Part shown: in pieces, positions 40,792 through 49,977 of the stretch
How the letters are laid out: each line of letters begins with the position of its first letter
How positions within the stretch are numbered: position 1 is the stretch's first letter
From: Comamonadaceae bacterium OS-1
Lineage (GTDB): Bacteria > Pseudomonadota > Gammaproteobacteria > Burkholderiales > Burkholderiaceae_C
Length of the DNA stretch: 64,000 nucleotides
NCBI GenBank assembly: GCA_027923965.1
Contig: AP026969.1
Location: 2,418,001-2,482,000 of the forward strand
Direction of reading: 5' to 3'
Notes under the pieces: generated by a model
Told to the model about the DNA's origin: nothing
The model's input: only the letters and a program-made list of their open reading frames with translations
Database searches by the model: none
Program-made: the position numbers and the translations under genes

Positions 40792-42159
40792 ATGACGACC
40801 CACCCTGCCTTGGCTCCATCCCAATTTCTTTCGGCCTCTCTGGCCCAGCGCTTCGCCACCGAAACCCAGCGTTTCACCGCCACCCACCCGCGCTCCATCG
40901 CCCTGGCTGCCCAGGCCGCGCAGCACTTCCTGTTTGGCGTGCCGCTGCACTGGATGCGCGACTGGCCCAGCCCCGCCAGCCTGTGCGTCCAAAAAGCCCA
41001 GGGCGCGCACCTGACCTGCGCCGACGGGCTGGTCTACAGCGACTTCTGCCTGGGCGACACCGGGGCCATGTTCGGCCACAGCCCGGCGCCGGTGGCGCAG
41101 GCGATTGCCCTTCAGGCGGCGCGCGGCCTGACCAGCATGCTGCCCTCGGTACAGACCGCCGAGGTCGGCGCGCTGCTGGCCGCCACCTTTGGCCTGCCGC
41201 AGTGGCAAATGGCCCTGACCGCCAGCGATGCCAACCGCTTTGTGCTGCGCTGGGCGCGGGCGGTGACGCAACGGCCCCAGTTGCTGGTGTTTGATGGCTG
41301 CTACCACGGCGCAGTGGACGACACCCTGGTGGATCTGCAAAAAACCTCTACCGTGCCCCGCCCTTCGGTACTGGGCAATGTGCACAACCACGCCGCCTTC
41401 ACCCGCATCGTGCCCTTCAACGACCTGGCCGCGCTGGAAGCGGCTTTGGCCGACCGCCAGGTGGCCTGCCTGCTGGCCGAGCCCGCGCTGACCAACTGCG
41501 GCCTGGTGCTGCCCGACCCCGGCTTTTGGCAAGCCGCGCAGGCCCTGTGCCAGCGCTACGGCACGCTGCTGGTGCTGGACGAAACCCATACCCTGTCCAC
41601 CGGCTGCGGCGGTTACGCAAAAGTGCACGGCCTGCAGCCCGACCTGCTGGTCATCGGCAAGGCCGTGGCGGGCGGCCTGCCCTGCGCCGTGTACGGCTTC
41701 ACCGACGCACTGGCCCAGCGCATGATGGACGCCAAGCAGGCCGCGCCCGAGGGCCACAGCGGCATCGGCACCACGCTGGCGGGCAATGCGCTGACCATGG
41801 CCGCCCTGCACGCCGCCCTGACGCACCTGCACACCCCTGCCACCTACACCCCCATGCTGGCGCTGGCCGACACGCTGGCGGCGGGCTTGCGAGAGCACAT
41901 CCACGCCCACGGCCTGGGCTGGACCGTCACCCAGCTCGGTGCCCGCATGGAGCTGCAGTACACCGCCCCAGCACCCCGCAACGCCGCCGAAGTGCATGCC
42001 ACCAGCCAGCCCGCGCTGGATGCCTTGCTGCACCTGTACCTGTTGAACCGCGGCGTGCTGCTCACCCCTTTCCACACCATGCTGCTGGTGTCGCCGGCCA
42101 CCACAACAGCAGACGTGCAGCAGATGCTGGACGGGTTTGGCGCATTTTTAACGGCCTGA
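40792..42159 (+). CDS. Class III PLP-dependent aminotransferase
   Basis: The 455-residue protein shows LTASDANRFVLRWARAVT, the FDGCYHGAVDD loop, LLVLDETHTL (Asp contacting the PLP ring nitrogen), and VIGKAVAGGLPCAVYGF with the PLP-binding Lys. This matches omega-aminotransferases and glutamate-1-semialdehyde aminomutase-like enzymes. The substrate cannot be told. The gene is divergent from the M6 protease cluster; the 151 bp between them hold a small CCCCATTTTGGGG hairpin (about 40717-40730) but no clear promoter. Confidence 0.85.
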   Translation: MTTHPALAPSQFLSASLAQRFATETQRFTATHPRSIALAAQAAQHFLFGVPLHWMRDWPSPASLCVQKAQGAHLTCADGLVYSDFCLGDTGAMFGHSPAPVAQAIALQAARGLTSMLPSVQTAEVGALLAATFGLPQWQMALTASDANRFVLRWARAVTQRPQLLVFDGCYHGAVDDTLVDLQKTSTVPRPSVLGNVHNHAAFTRIVPFNDLAALEAALADRQVACLLAEPALTNCGLVLPDPGFWQAAQALCQRYGTLLVLDETHTLSTGCGGYAKVHGLQPDLLVIGKAVAGGLPCAVYGFTDALAQRMMDAKQAAPEGHSGIGTTLAGNALTMAALHAALTHLHTPATYTPMLALADTLAAGLREHIHAHGLGWTVTQLGARMELQYTAPAPRNAAEVHATSQPALDALLHLYLLNRGVLLTPFHTMLLVSPATTTADVQQMLDGFGAFLTA

Positions 42160-42169
42160 ATTCTTCAAG

Positions 42170-42226
42170 CTTTTGAGGCTTCCCGTGCTGATCCATAGAG
42201 CGTAAGCAGCTATCAAAACTATAGTT
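42170..42226 (-). repeat. Dispersed imperfect palindrome, reverse copy
   Basis: On the plus strand it reads TTTTGAGGCTTCCCGTGC, then AGCGTAAGCAGCTATCAAAA, the reverse of the family form. It lies between the aminotransferase and EamA genes and ends three bases before the EamA start codon, so it could affect EamA translation. Confidence 0.65.
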
Positions 42227-42228
42227 TT

Positions 42229-43179
42229 ATGTTCCACCCCTCCCCCCTCACTGCCCGCCTCTGCCTGGCCGCCGGCATGGCCCTGGTGGGCGTGTACGTG
42301 GCGCTGAGCAAGCCGCTGGTGGCCGCCTTGCCGGTGTTCCTGCTGGCCTGGCTGCGCTTTGGCATTGCGGCCATCGCCATGCTGCCCTGGCTGAAAAAGC
42401 CTGCCGCCGAAGGCCCCCTATCGGCCCACACCCGCTGGCTGGTGTTTTTGGAGTCGTTTCTGGGCAACTTCCTGTTTTCGATCTGCATGCTGTACGGCAT
42501 GGGCCTGACCAGCGCGGTGTCGGCCGGGGTGATTCTGGCGGCCATTCCGGCCTCGGTGGCGCTGCTGAGTTGGCTGCTGCTGGGCGAGCGCATCACGCGG
42601 CGCACCGGGGCCGCCATTGCCTGCGGGGTGCTGGGCATTGCCTTGCTGGCACTCACAAAATCAGAGCAGCCCACGCTGATGCAGTCAGCACAAGAGGCCG
42701 ATTTGGCATCTAAAAACCATTTCTGGGGCAACCTGCTGATCGTGGGCGCGGTGCTGTGCGAAGCGGCCTACGCAGTCATCGGCAAAAAGCTCACCGGGAG
42801 CCTGGGGCCCAAACGCATCAGCGCGCTCATCAACCTGTGGGGCCTGGTGCTGATGACCCCCATGGGCTTGTACCTGGCGCTTTCGTTCCCGTTTGCCAGC
42901 GTGCACCCCGGTACCTGGCTGCTGCTGGTGTTCTACGCCATGGCCGCCAGCATCGGCACCGTGTGGCTGTGGATGACCGGCCTGCGCGTGGTGCCCGCCG
43001 CCCAGGCAGGCGTGTACAGCGTGCTGCTGCCCATCTTTACCGCGCTGACCGGCGTGCTGGTGCTGGGCGAGACCCTGGGGCCGGTGCAGTGGCTGGCCTT
43101 TGGCATCGCGCTGCTGGGTGTGGTGCTGGCGACCTTGCCGGGGCGCACACCGGCCTACGCTACTGCCACCCGCCCGTAG
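42229..43179 (+). CDS. EamA-family (DMT) transporter
   Basis: The 316-residue protein has about ten hydrophobic segments in two EamA repeats (AAGMALVGVYVALSKPLVAAL start; GIALLGVVLATLPG end). The family exports amino acids or other metabolites. A polar stretch at about 143-163 (KSEQPTLMQSAQEADLASKN) between the two halves is longer than usual and coincides with a possible palindrome copy. The gene converges with and overlaps the PNPOx-like gene by 20 bases. No ribosome binding site is evident because the repeat abuts the start. Confidence 0.85.
   Translation: MFHPSPLTARLCLAAGMALVGVYVALSKPLVAALPVFLLAWLRFGIAAIAMLPWLKKPAAEGPLSAHTRWLVFLESFLGNFLFSICMLYGMGLTSAVSAGVILAAIPASVALLSWLLLGERITRRTGAAIACGVLGIALLALTKSEQPTLMQSAQEADLASKNHFWGNLLIVGAVLCEAAYAVIGKKLTGSLGPKRISALINLWGLVLMTPMGLYLALSFPFASVHPGTWLLLVFYAMAASIGTVWLWMTGLRVVPAAQAGVYSVLLPIFTALTGVLVLGETLGPVQWLAFGIALLGVVLATLPGRTPAYATATRP
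42656..42716 (+). repeat. Possible dispersed palindrome copy inside the EamA gene
   Basis: The stretch ACAAAATCAGAGCAGCCCAC then GCTGATGCAGTCAGCAC and AAGAGGCCGATTT parallels intergenic copies, and GTGCTGACTG/CAGTCAGCAC-like pairing is partly kept. It encodes the polar loop between the two EamA halves, in frame. Tentative. Confidence 0.4.
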
Positions 43180-44104
43180 ATTCCAGGGCGGGCGAAAGCG
43201 TTGCCAGACCCCAGCGCAGCGCCAGCGCCGCCGGTCGCCGCAGCACCTGCTGCACCTGCAGACGCAGCAGCCGCTGGGCACCGGGGTAGCGGGCCAGCTC
43301 CAGGCCGTCCCACACGATCTCGGCGCGCACGGCCAGGTGCAGCAGGTCGCCGCTGTCAAAGTCGATAAACAGCAGGCCCGCCTGCGGCTGCAGCAGCAGA
43401 TTGCCCAGGGTGTTGAAAAAGTAGTTGCCCACCAGGTCGGGCACGGTCAGCCACTGCAGACCTGTAGCATCCTGGTCCACCCGCACAAAGCCGGGCCTGC
43501 CGCCGCGGTGCGACACATCCACACCGTGCTCGCCAGCTTGCCCTGCGCCGGGGTGGGTACTGGCGATGAAGAAGGTATCGGCCTGCTGCACCAGGTGCAG
43601 GGCGGCGGCATCCAGTTGCGTGCCCAGGGTGGCGGGTGCCTCCACCCGCTCGGCCAGCACCGGCTCGCGGGCCTGGATGTACTTGGGGCAGTTGCCAAAG
43701 CTTTGCTCCACCGCCACACCAAAGCCGCTGCCGTCCAGCGCCGTGACACGGCCATTCACGCGGTTGCGCCGCCGGGTGTGGGGCTCGATACCCAGCATGC
43801 CCAGGGGCGCGCCCTCGGCCAAATTTCCCGCCAGCGGGTCGGACGCGGCAGGTAAGGCCTGCACCCGCAGCCGGGCGGCATCGGGCGAGCGGATGAAGCC
43901 GGGCGGCCCCGCCAGCACCGAGGCCCAGGGCCGGCCCTGCGCGTCCACGCTGCCCAGCACCACAAAGGGTAGCTGGGCGAAGAAGTCGCGGTGCTGCTCG
44001 GGCATGTAGCTGCGGATCACGCGCGGCCCCACATCGGCCATGCGCTGGGCCACACCGGCGCGCTGCTGCAGGGCGACTTCCCCCGCGTGGAAGGCGGCTG
44101 TCAT
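43160..44104 (-). CDS. Pyridoxamine 5'-phosphate oxidase-like flavin-binding protein
   Basis: From MTAAFHAGEVALQQRAGV the protein has 314 residues. The split-barrel signature is LPFVVLGSVDAQGRPWASVLAG near residue 45, with a second region (ADTFFIASTHPG, VPDLVGNYFFNTLGNLL) typical of the MSMEG_4975/PNPOx-like group. Such proteins bind FMN and reduce small molecules, or act as general stress proteins. It overlaps the upstream GST gene by four bases, which suggests a GST-flavoprotein unit, and converges with the EamA gene. Confidence 0.82.
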   Translation of the reverse strand: MTAAFHAGEVALQQRAGVAQRMADVGPRVIRSYMPEQHRDFFAQLPFVVLGSVDAQGRPWASVLAGPPGFIRSPDAARLRVQALPAASDPLAGNLAEGAPLGMLGIEPHTRRRNRVNGRVTALDGSGFGVAVEQSFGNCPKYIQAREPVLAERVEAPATLGTQLDAAALHLVQQADTFFIASTHPGAGQAGEHGVDVSHRGGRPGFVRVDQDATGLQWLTVPDLVGNYFFNTLGNLLLQPQAGLLFIDFDSGDLLHLAVRAEIVWDGLELARYPGAQRLLRLQVQQVLRRPAALALRWGLATLSPALESTGGWQ

Positions 44105-44730
44105 GCCTGCAACCCGATGCGGCTGCGCACCATGGGCACAAAGCCCGGCAGGGCCTCGATGCGGGCCAGCCAGGCGCGTAGGTGGGGGTACGGCTCCAGC
44201 GAGACATTGCCTTCGGGCGCGTGGGCGGTGTAGCTGTACTGGGCGATGTCGGCAATGGTCGGCGCGTTGCCCACCAGGTGGTCGGACTGCTGCAGATGCG
44301 CCTCCATCACCCCAAACAGTTGCGTGGCGCGCGCCATGGCATCGGCCGGATCGGTGGGCCGCTGGAACAGCTGGATCACCCGCGCCACCGCCGGGCCAAA
44401 GGCCAGCGGCCCGGCTGCCACCGACAGCCAGCGCTGGACCTGCGCGGCGGCCACCGGCTCGGTGGGCAGCCAGGTGCCGGGCGCGGCGTAGCGGCTGGCC
44501 AGGTAGACCAGGATGGCGTTGGAGTCGGCCAGGGTGACATCGCCGTCTTGCAGCACCGGCACCTGGCCAAAGGCGTTCAGGGCGAGAAACGCCGGGGCTT
44601 TGTGGGCCCCGGCGAGCAAGTCGATGTCCACCATTTCGCAGGGCAGGTCCAGCAGCGACAGCATGAGTTCCACGCGGTGGGAGTGGCCCGAGACGGGGTG
44701 GCGGTAAAGGGTGATGGGCATGGTGTTCAT
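44101..44730 (-). CDS. Glutathione S-transferase family protein
   Basis: The 209-residue protein has the thioredoxin-like N-terminal domain (ITLYRHPVSGHSHRVELMLSL, NAFGQVPVLQDGDVTLADSNAILVYL with the cis-Pro and the SNAIL-type glutathione contact) and the helical C-terminal domain (PTIADIAQYSYTAHAPEG). It probably conjugates or reduces electrophiles with glutathione. It is coupled to the PNPOx-like gene by a 4-base overlap and divergent from a LysR gene, which is its likely regulator. Confidence 0.9.
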   Translation of the reverse strand: MNTMPITLYRHPVSGHSHRVELMLSLLDLPCEMVDIDLLAGAHKAPAFLALNAFGQVPVLQDGDVTLADSNAILVYLASRYAAPGTWLPTEPVAAAQVQRWLSVAAGPLAFGPAVARVIQLFQRPTDPADAMARATQLFGVMEAHLQQSDHLVGNAPTIADIAQYSYTAHAPEGNVSLEPYPHLRAWLARIEALPGFVPMVRSRIGLQA

Positions 44731-44832
44731 TCCAGGGAGGTTGCAGGAGCCCCATTGTGTTTAATCCGCCCGTAGAGATAAATGGCTTGGATTGCATTTG
44801 AATACTCCAAATGCCGAACTAATATGGGCTGT

Positions 44833-45744
44833 ATGGACAAACTCAAAGCCATGCAGACCTTTGTGCAGATTGCCGACCAGGGCAGCCTGACCGCCGCCGC
44901 GCTGGCGCTGGGTACGTCCCTGCCCGCCGTGGTGCGCGCGCTGGCGGCGCTGGAGGCGGATCTGGGCGTGCGCCTGTTCCAGCGCACCACCCGGCGCATC
45001 GCGCTCACCGAAGAGGGTCGCCGCCACCTGGACAGTTGCCGCCAGGTGCTGGCCACCCTGCAGGAGGCCGAGGCTTCCTTGAAGGCCGATGCCCGCGAAC
45101 CCGCAGGCCAGCTCACCATCACCGCGCCGGTGCAGTTTGGCCAGATGCACGTGGCCCCGGCCGTAACGCGCTTTGTGCAGCGCTACCCGCAGATGCGCTG
45201 CAGCGTGCTGCTGTACGACCGGGTGGTGAACCTGCTGGAAGAAGGCATCGACGTGGGCATACGCATCGGCCCGCTGGAAGACTCGTCGCTGGTGGCGCAC
45301 ACCCTGGGCCACATCCGCCGGGTGGTGGTGGCCAGCCCCGACTACCTGGCGCGCGCCGGGGTGCCCCGGCACCCCAAAGACCTGCTGCGGGCCAACTGCG
45401 TGCGCCGCACCGGCAACAACCCCAGTTGGGGGCCGTTTATTGACAAAGGGGAAAAAGGCGACAAAGGCCGCCCGTTCAGCATCAACGTCAGCGGCAACCT
45501 GGACTTCAACCAGATCGCGCCCGCGGTGGAAGCCTGCGTGGCCGGCATGGGCGTGGGCATGTTTTTGTCGTACCAGGTGGCACCCTACCTGGCAGACCAG
45601 CGGCTGCAGATCTTGCTGGAAGCCTATGAGTCGCCGCCCCGCCCCTTGAGCCTGGTGCTGCCGCACGCCCGGCTGCTGCCCACCCGCACCCGGGTGTTCA
45701 TCGACTGGATGCGTGAGGCGCTGCGGGGGTTCCACACCCCTTAA
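44833..45744 (+). CDS. LysR-family transcriptional regulator
   Basis: I start at MDKLKAMQTFVQIADQGSLT, the usual LysR opening, rather than 17 codons upstream; this gives 303 residues. The helix-turn-helix is LTAAALALGTSLPAVVRALAALEADLG, and the effector domain begins GQLTITAPVQFGQMHVAP, as in the CrgA/AaeR subgroup. It is divergent from the GST/PNPOx pair, its most likely target. A palindrome copy follows its stop. Confidence 0.88.
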   Translation: MDKLKAMQTFVQIADQGSLTAAALALGTSLPAVVRALAALEADLGVRLFQRTTRRIALTEEGRRHLDSCRQVLATLQEAEASLKADAREPAGQLTITAPVQFGQMHVAPAVTRFVQRYPQMRCSVLLYDRVVNLLEEGIDVGIRIGPLEDSSLVAHTLGHIRRVVVASPDYLARAGVPRHPKDLLRANCVRRTGNNPSWGPFIDKGEKGDKGRPFSINVSGNLDFNQIAPAVEACVAGMGVGMFLSYQVAPYLADQRLQILLEAYESPPRPLSLVLPHARLLPTRTRVFIDWMREALRGFHTP

Positions 45745-45751
45745 GGGAATT

Positions 45752-45809
45752 TATGAAAAAAGTGCCTCCAGCGCTTATTAAATAAGCGTAAGAAGCTACT
45801 ATTTATGTA
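45752..45809 (-). repeat. Dispersed imperfect palindrome, reverse copy
   Basis: The plus strand reads TTATGAAAAAAGTGCCTCCA, then GCGCTTATTAAATAAGCG (a perfect hairpin stem) and TAAGAAGCTACTATTTAT. It lies between two converging genes (LysR and rraA), a place suited to a bidirectional terminator. Confidence 0.75.
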
Positions 45810-45817
45810 GCAAACGT

Positions 45818-46324
45818 CTAGACCAGCGCCTTGGCACCCACCACCATGCCGTCTTCGTCGGCATACAGCCATTCGCCCGGCATGACCCAGGTGCCCTGGA
45901 TGTGCACCGCCACATTGCTCTGGCCCTGGTTGCGCTTTTCGGTGGGCATGGGCATGGCGGCCAGGGCGCGGATGCCGACCTGCAGCGCGGCCAGCTCGGC
46001 CACGTCGCGCACGCAGCCGTCGACCACCACCCCGGCCCAGCCGTTGGCCACGGCGGCCGCGCCCAGGTTGCCGCCCAGCAAGGCCCGGCGCAGCGAGCCG
46101 CCCCCGCCGACCACCAGCACCCGGCCCTTGCCGGGGGTGTCCAGCGCGGCCTTGACGAGCGAGTTGTCTTCAAAGCACTGCACGTTGAACACCTGGCCGC
46201 TGAATTTGTTGACGCCGCCAAAGTCGCGGAACACCGGGGCCAGCACGCGGAACGCGCCGGTGAGGTCGTTTTTGTGGGCGTCGCACAGGTCGCAGGTGGA
46301 GAAATCCGGGGTGGTCGCGGTCAT
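45818..46324 (-). CDS. rraA: RraA family protein (RNase E inhibitor / HMG aldolase-like)
   Basis: The 168-residue protein has the RraA core: TCDLCDAH, GRVLVVGGGGSLRRALLGGNLGAAAVANGW, and GWAGVVVDGCVRDVAEL, where Arg and Asp fit the metal/substrate site of the family. Members either bind and inhibit RNase E or act as 4-hydroxy-4-methyl-2-oxoglutarate aldolase. Length matches RraA proper (about 160). It overlaps the Lrp-type gene by four bases. Confidence 0.88.
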   Translation of the reverse strand: MTATTPDFSTCDLCDAHKNDLTGAFRVLAPVFRDFGGVNKFSGQVFNVQCFEDNSLVKAALDTPGKGRVLVVGGGGSLRRALLGGNLGAAAVANGWAGVVVDGCVRDVAELAALQVGIRALAAMPMPTEKRNQGQSNVAVHIQGTWVMPGEWLYADEDGMVVGAKALV

Positions 46325-46812
46325 TTCGGGGTCGCCTTGGTAGTGGATGGAATGGGTTCCCGCCGCGCGGGCAGCACCAGCGCATTCTCACGCGGGGCGT
46401 TCAGCACGATGGAGGTGGAGGTGGGGCTAAGGATACAAAATTTACTGACCACCACGTCCAGGTGGCGCACGTCGATGACGGCGATTTCCAGCACCCAGCT
46501 GTCTTCGCCGGTGACGTTGTAGGCATTGAGCACCTCGGGGGTCTGCTCGATCAGCTTGACCACCCGGGCGTAGTCGGCCCGGGCCACGCGGATCAGAGCG
46601 CGGATGCCGTAGCCCAGGCGGGTCAGGTCCACCTCGGCGCGGTAGCCTTTGATGACACCGCTGGTCTCCAACTTGCGCACCCGCTCGGTTACCGCGGGCT
46701 GGCTCAGGTGCACCCGCCGCCCCAGCTCGGCCATGGTGATGCGGGCATCGCGCTGCAGCTCGCCCAGGATGCGGTCGTCGCAGGTATCCAATTCGGTAAC
46801 TTCGGTCAACAT
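46321..46812 (-). CDS. Lrp/AsnC-family transcriptional regulator
   Basis: The 163-residue protein has an N-terminal helix-turn-helix (LDTCDDRILGELQRDARITM, LSQPAVTERVRKLE) and a RAM ligand-binding domain (YGIRALIRV, VLNAYNVTGEDSWVLEI). It is divergent from an EamA exporter gene 90 bp away, a common pairing in which the regulator controls amino-acid export. It also leads the rraA gene. RNA and protein data would be needed to tell its ligand. Confidence 0.9.
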   Translation of the reverse strand: MLTEVTELDTCDDRILGELQRDARITMAELGRRVHLSQPAVTERVRKLETSGVIKGYRAEVDLTRLGYGIRALIRVARADYARVVKLIEQTPEVLNAYNVTGEDSWVLEIAVIDVRHLDVVVSKFCILSPTSTSIVLNAPRENALVLPARREPIPSTTKATPK

Positions 46813-46902
46813 GCTGAATCGATTTGAAAGTAAAGGCCAGGCGGCTATTTTTACAGCAATCTTGCATGGTGTGGCTGCGCATGTCTACCTAAGATAACGG
46901 CC

Positions 46903-47802
46903 ATGTCACATTCCGCATCCCTTCCCGTCCGCCCCAACGCCCTGCTGCTGCCCGCCCTGCTGGCCTGTTACCTGATTTGGGGTTCCACCTACCTGGCCAT
47001 CCACCTCGCGCTGCCCAGCTTCCCGCCGTTTTTCCAGATGGGCACGCGCTTTTTGGCGGCGGGTGGGCTGCTGATGGCCTGGCTGCTGGCGCGCGGGCAG
47101 GCCTTGCCCAGCAAGCTGGAGTGGCGCAACGCGTGGGTGGTCGGCGTGCTGATGCTGGGCGGCGGCATGGGGCTGACGGCCCAGGCCTCGGTGCACATCG
47201 GCTCGGGGCTGATCGCCACCTTCATTGCCGTGGTGCCCATGCTGACCTGCGGCTGGGGCCTGCTGTTTGGCAAGCGCCCCTCCCAGCTGGAGCTGCTGGG
47301 CATGGCCATCGGCCTGGTGGGCGTGGCCCTGTTGGTGCAAGGGGCCAGCTTTGCCGCCGCGCCGCTGGGTCTGCTGTGCATCACCGGGGCCACGCTGGCC
47401 TGGTCGCTGGGCTCGGTGCTGTCCACCACCCGGTTGCCACTGGCCCAAGGGCCGATGGGCTATGCCAGCGAAATGCTGTGCGGCGGCACGGCGCTGCTAC
47501 TGGTGTCTCTGGCTTTGGGCGAGCAGCCCAGCTGGCCGCCCACGGCGGCGGCCACGGCGGCCTGGCTGTACCTGGTGGTGGCGGGCTCGCTGGTGGCGTT
47601 CAGCGCCTACCTGTATCTGCTGGCCCATGCCACGCCCGCGCTGGCCACCAGCTACGCCTTTGTGAACCCCTTGATTGCGCTGTTTCTGGGCGTGGTGCTG
47701 GCCGGGGAAGTGGTGACGGCGCGCGAATGGGCCGCCTGCGCCGTGGTGCTGCTGGGGGTGGTTTGCATCCTGGTGGCGGGGCAAAAATCCCGCAAGCACT
47801 GA
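46903..47802 (+). CDS. EamA-family (DMT) transporter, YedA/RhaT-like
   Basis: The 299-residue protein starts with the family opening LLACYLIWGSTYLAIHLAL and has about ten membrane segments in two halves (second-half motif TPALATSYAFVNPLIALFLGVVL). It probably exports amino acids or related metabolites. It is divergent from an Lrp/AsnC regulator, which is the likely control protein. Confidence 0.88.
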   Translation: MSHSASLPVRPNALLLPALLACYLIWGSTYLAIHLALPSFPPFFQMGTRFLAAGGLLMAWLLARGQALPSKLEWRNAWVVGVLMLGGGMGLTAQASVHIGSGLIATFIAVVPMLTCGWGLLFGKRPSQLELLGMAIGLVGVALLVQGASFAAAPLGLLCITGATLAWSLGSVLSTTRLPLAQGPMGYASEMLCGGTALLLVSLALGEQPSWPPTAAATAAWLYLVVAGSLVAFSAYLYLLAHATPALATSYAFVNPLIALFLGVVLAGEVVTAREWAACAVVLLGVVCILVAGQKSRKH

Positions 47803-47968
47803 AAACCGTCGTTCCCAGTGCGATTTACCAATGAAAAGACGGCTCCCGGGTGCGAAAAAGTTGCTCTGCCTATGGGAAACCGGTTTTTTCTCCATTAGCA
47901 TCGTGGTCTACCGGTGGAGACGATGTTTTTCGCTGGTGTGAACCTAACTCCAACAAGGACTGAACATC

Positions 47969-48364
47969 ATGGCAACTGCAAAAAAAGCCCCAGCAAAATC
48001 TGCTGCTCCTGCGAAGAAAGCTGCTCCTGCAGCCAAAGCCCCCGCCACCAAGGTAGCGGCCACCAAAACCGCTGCGAAAGCAGTTCCCGCCAAGAAGGCT
48101 GCTGCTGCTCCAGCGCGCGCCGTCAACGCGGCTTTCATGAAGGCCCTGACCCCCAGCAAGGAACTGGCGGCTGTCGTCGGCACCGCGGCTCTGCCCCGTA
48201 CCGAAGTGGTCAAGCAGCTGTGGGTCTACATCAAGAAGAACAACCTGCAAAACCCCGCCAACAAGCGCAACATCAAGTCCGATGCCAAGCTCAAGGCTGT
48301 GTTCGGCAAGGACGAAGTCACGATGTTCGAAATGGCTGGCCTGATCGGCAAGCACCTGAAGTAA
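47969..48364 (+). CDS. SWIB/MDM2 domain protein with Lys/Ala-rich histone H1-like N-terminus
   Basis: The 131-residue protein has two parts. Residues 1-50 are Lys/Ala/Pro repeats (AKKAPAKSAAPAKKA type), like eukaryotic H1 tails. Residues 55-131 are a SWIB domain (MKALTPSKELAAVVG, EVVKQLWVYIKKNNLQNP, KLKAVFGKDEVTMFEMAGLI). A good AAGGA site lies upstream. The protein is probably nucleoid-associated. Such fusions are common in Burkholderiales and Chlamydiae. A strong terminator follows the stop. Confidence 0.92.
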   Translation: MATAKKAPAKSAAPAKKAAPAAKAPATKVAATKTAAKAVPAKKAAAAPARAVNAAFMKALTPSKELAAVVGTAALPRTEVVKQLWVYIKKNNLQNPANKRNIKSDAKLKAVFGKDEVTMFEMAGLIGKHLK

Positions 48365-48380
48365 TCGGCTTCCATGCCCC

Positions 48381-48413
48381 ATAAAAAAAGCCGCTTAACG
48401 CGGCTTTTTTTAT
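48381..48413 (+). terminator. Bidirectional intrinsic terminator after the SWIB gene
   Basis: AAAAAAAGCCGC, loop TTAAC, then GCGGCTTTTTTT forms a stem of 12 pairs with A and T runs on the two sides. It can end transcription of the SWIB gene and, in the other direction, of tctA. Confidence 0.92.
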
Positions 48414-48418
48414 GGGCT

Positions 48419-48473
48419 TTTTAGGCTGCCTGCGCTTATTACACAAGCGCTAGCAGCTCCTATTTTTATAGTA
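48419..48473 (+). repeat. Dispersed imperfect palindrome, well conserved copy
   Basis: The copy reads TAGGCTGCCTGCGCTTAT, then ACACAAGCGCTAGCAGC and TCCTATTTTTATAG. It ends two bases before the tctA stop codon, just beyond the terminator. Confidence 0.8.
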
Positions 48474-48474
48474 A

Positions 48475-49977
48475 TCAGCCTCCGGCCAGCGCCTTCTTGG
48501 CCCCAATCATCTTCAGCACCCGGGGCAGCACCAGCACCGACAGCACCACCACCAGCAAGGTCAGCGACATGGGGCGTTCCAGGAAGATGGTCCACTTGCC
48601 TTCGCCGATCGACAGCGCGTTGCGCATCTGCGCCTCGGCCAGCGGGCCCAGGATCATGCCGACCACCACAGGGGCGGTGGGGAAGTCGTAGCGGCGCATC
48701 ACCACACCCAGCAGGCCAATGCCGTACAGCAGCACCAGGTCGAAGGCGCTCTGGCGCATGCCGTAGACACCCACCGTGGCGAAGATCAGGATGCCTGCGT
48801 ACAGCTGGGGCTTGGGGATCTTCAGCAGCTTGACCCACAGGCCGACCAGCGGCAGGTTCAGGATCAGCAGCATCACGTTGCCGATGTAGAGCGAGGCAAT
48901 CAGCGCCCAGACCAGGTTGGCGTTGGTGTCAAACAGCTGCGGGCCGGGCTGGATACCGTAGTTCTGGAACGCGCCCAGCAAGATAGCCGCCGTGTTGGAA
49001 GTGGGAATGCCCAGCGTCAGCAGCGGAATCAGCGTGGCGGTGATGGCCGCGTTGTTGGCCGCCTCGGGCCCGGCCACACCTTCGATAGCACCGGTGGTGC
49101 CAAACTCTTCCGGGTGCTTGGAGATCTTTTTCTCGACCGCGTAGCTCAGGAACGTGGGGATCTCGCTGCCACCGGCCGGAATGGTGCCGAAAGGAAAGCC
49201 GATGAAGGTGGCGCGCAGCCAGGCGGGCCAGGAGCGCTTCCATTCGCTGGCCGTCATGTGCACCTTGCTCATGGGGTTGGCGGTTTCTACGGTCCGGCCC
49301 TCGTACATCACGTTGTACAAGGCCTCGCTCACCGCAAACAGGCCCACGGCGATCAGCACCACTTCCAGCCCGTCCAGCAGCTCGGGCACGCCCGCGGTGT
49401 AACGGGCCACGCCGGTCAGCTGGTCCAGCCCCACCAGGCCCATGGCCAGGCCGATGAACAGCGACGTCAAACCCCGCACCGTGCTCTTGCCCAGCACCGC
49501 GCTCACGGTGGTAAAAGCCAGCAGCATCAGCATGAAGTACTCGGGCGGGCCCAGGCGGATGGCGTAGGTAGCCACCAGCGGCGCAAACAGCGTGACCAGC
49601 ACGGTGGCGATGGTGCCCGCCACGAACGAGCCGATGGCAGCCGTGGCCAGCGCGGCACCGGCACGGCCATTCTTGGCCATCTTGTTGCCCTCCATGGCGG
49701 TGACCATGGAGCCCGATTCACCCGGTGTGTTGAGCAGGATGGAGGTGGTGGAGCCGCCGTACATCGCGCCGTAGTAGATGCCCGCAAAGAAGATCATCGA
49801 GGCCGTGGCCTCGACCTTCACGGTGATGGGCAGCAGCATGGCCACCGCCGTGGCCGGGCCGATGCCGGGCAGCACGCCGATGGCCGTGCCCAGGGTGCAG
49901 CCCAGCAGGGCCCACAGCAGGTTCACCGGCGTACCCGCCGTGATGAAGCCCTGCAATAAGTTGTTCCATAGATCCAT
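48475..49977 (-). CDS. tctA: Tripartite tricarboxylate transporter large membrane subunit
   Basis: I start at [15 protein letters not shown], whose ATG overlaps the tctB stop by one base (TAATG), giving 500 residues. The protein has about 11-12 membrane segments and the TctA motifs [17 protein letters not shown] and [19 protein letters not shown] near the N-terminus, repeated as [21 protein letters not shown] and [12 protein letters not shown] in the second half. It forms the channel of a sodium- or proton-coupled importer using a Bug protein. Confidence 0.93.
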   Translation of the reverse strand: MDLWNNLLQGFITAGTPVNLLWALLGCTLGTAIGVLPGIGPATAVAMLLPITVKVEATASMIFFAGIYYGAMYGGSTTSILLNTPGESGSMVTAMEGNKMAKNGRAGAALATAAIGSFVAGTIATVLVTLFAPLVATYAIRLGPPEYFMLMLLAFTTVSAVLGKSTVRGLTSLFIGLAMGLVGLDQLTGVARYTAGVPELLDGLEVVLIAVGLFAVSEALYNVMYEGRTVETANPMSKVHMTASEWKRSWPAWLRATFIGFPFGTIPAGGSEIPTFLSYAVEKKISKHPEEFGTTGAIEGVAGPEAANNAAITATLIPLLTLGIPTSNTAAILLGAFQNYGIQPGPQLFDTNANLVWALIASLYIGNVMLLILNLPLVGLWVKLLKIPKPQLYAGILIFATVGVYGMRQSAFDLVLLYGIGLLGVVMRRYDFPTAPVVVGMILGPLAEAQMRNALSIGEGKWTIFLERPMSLTLLVVVLSVLVLPRVLKMIGAKKALAGG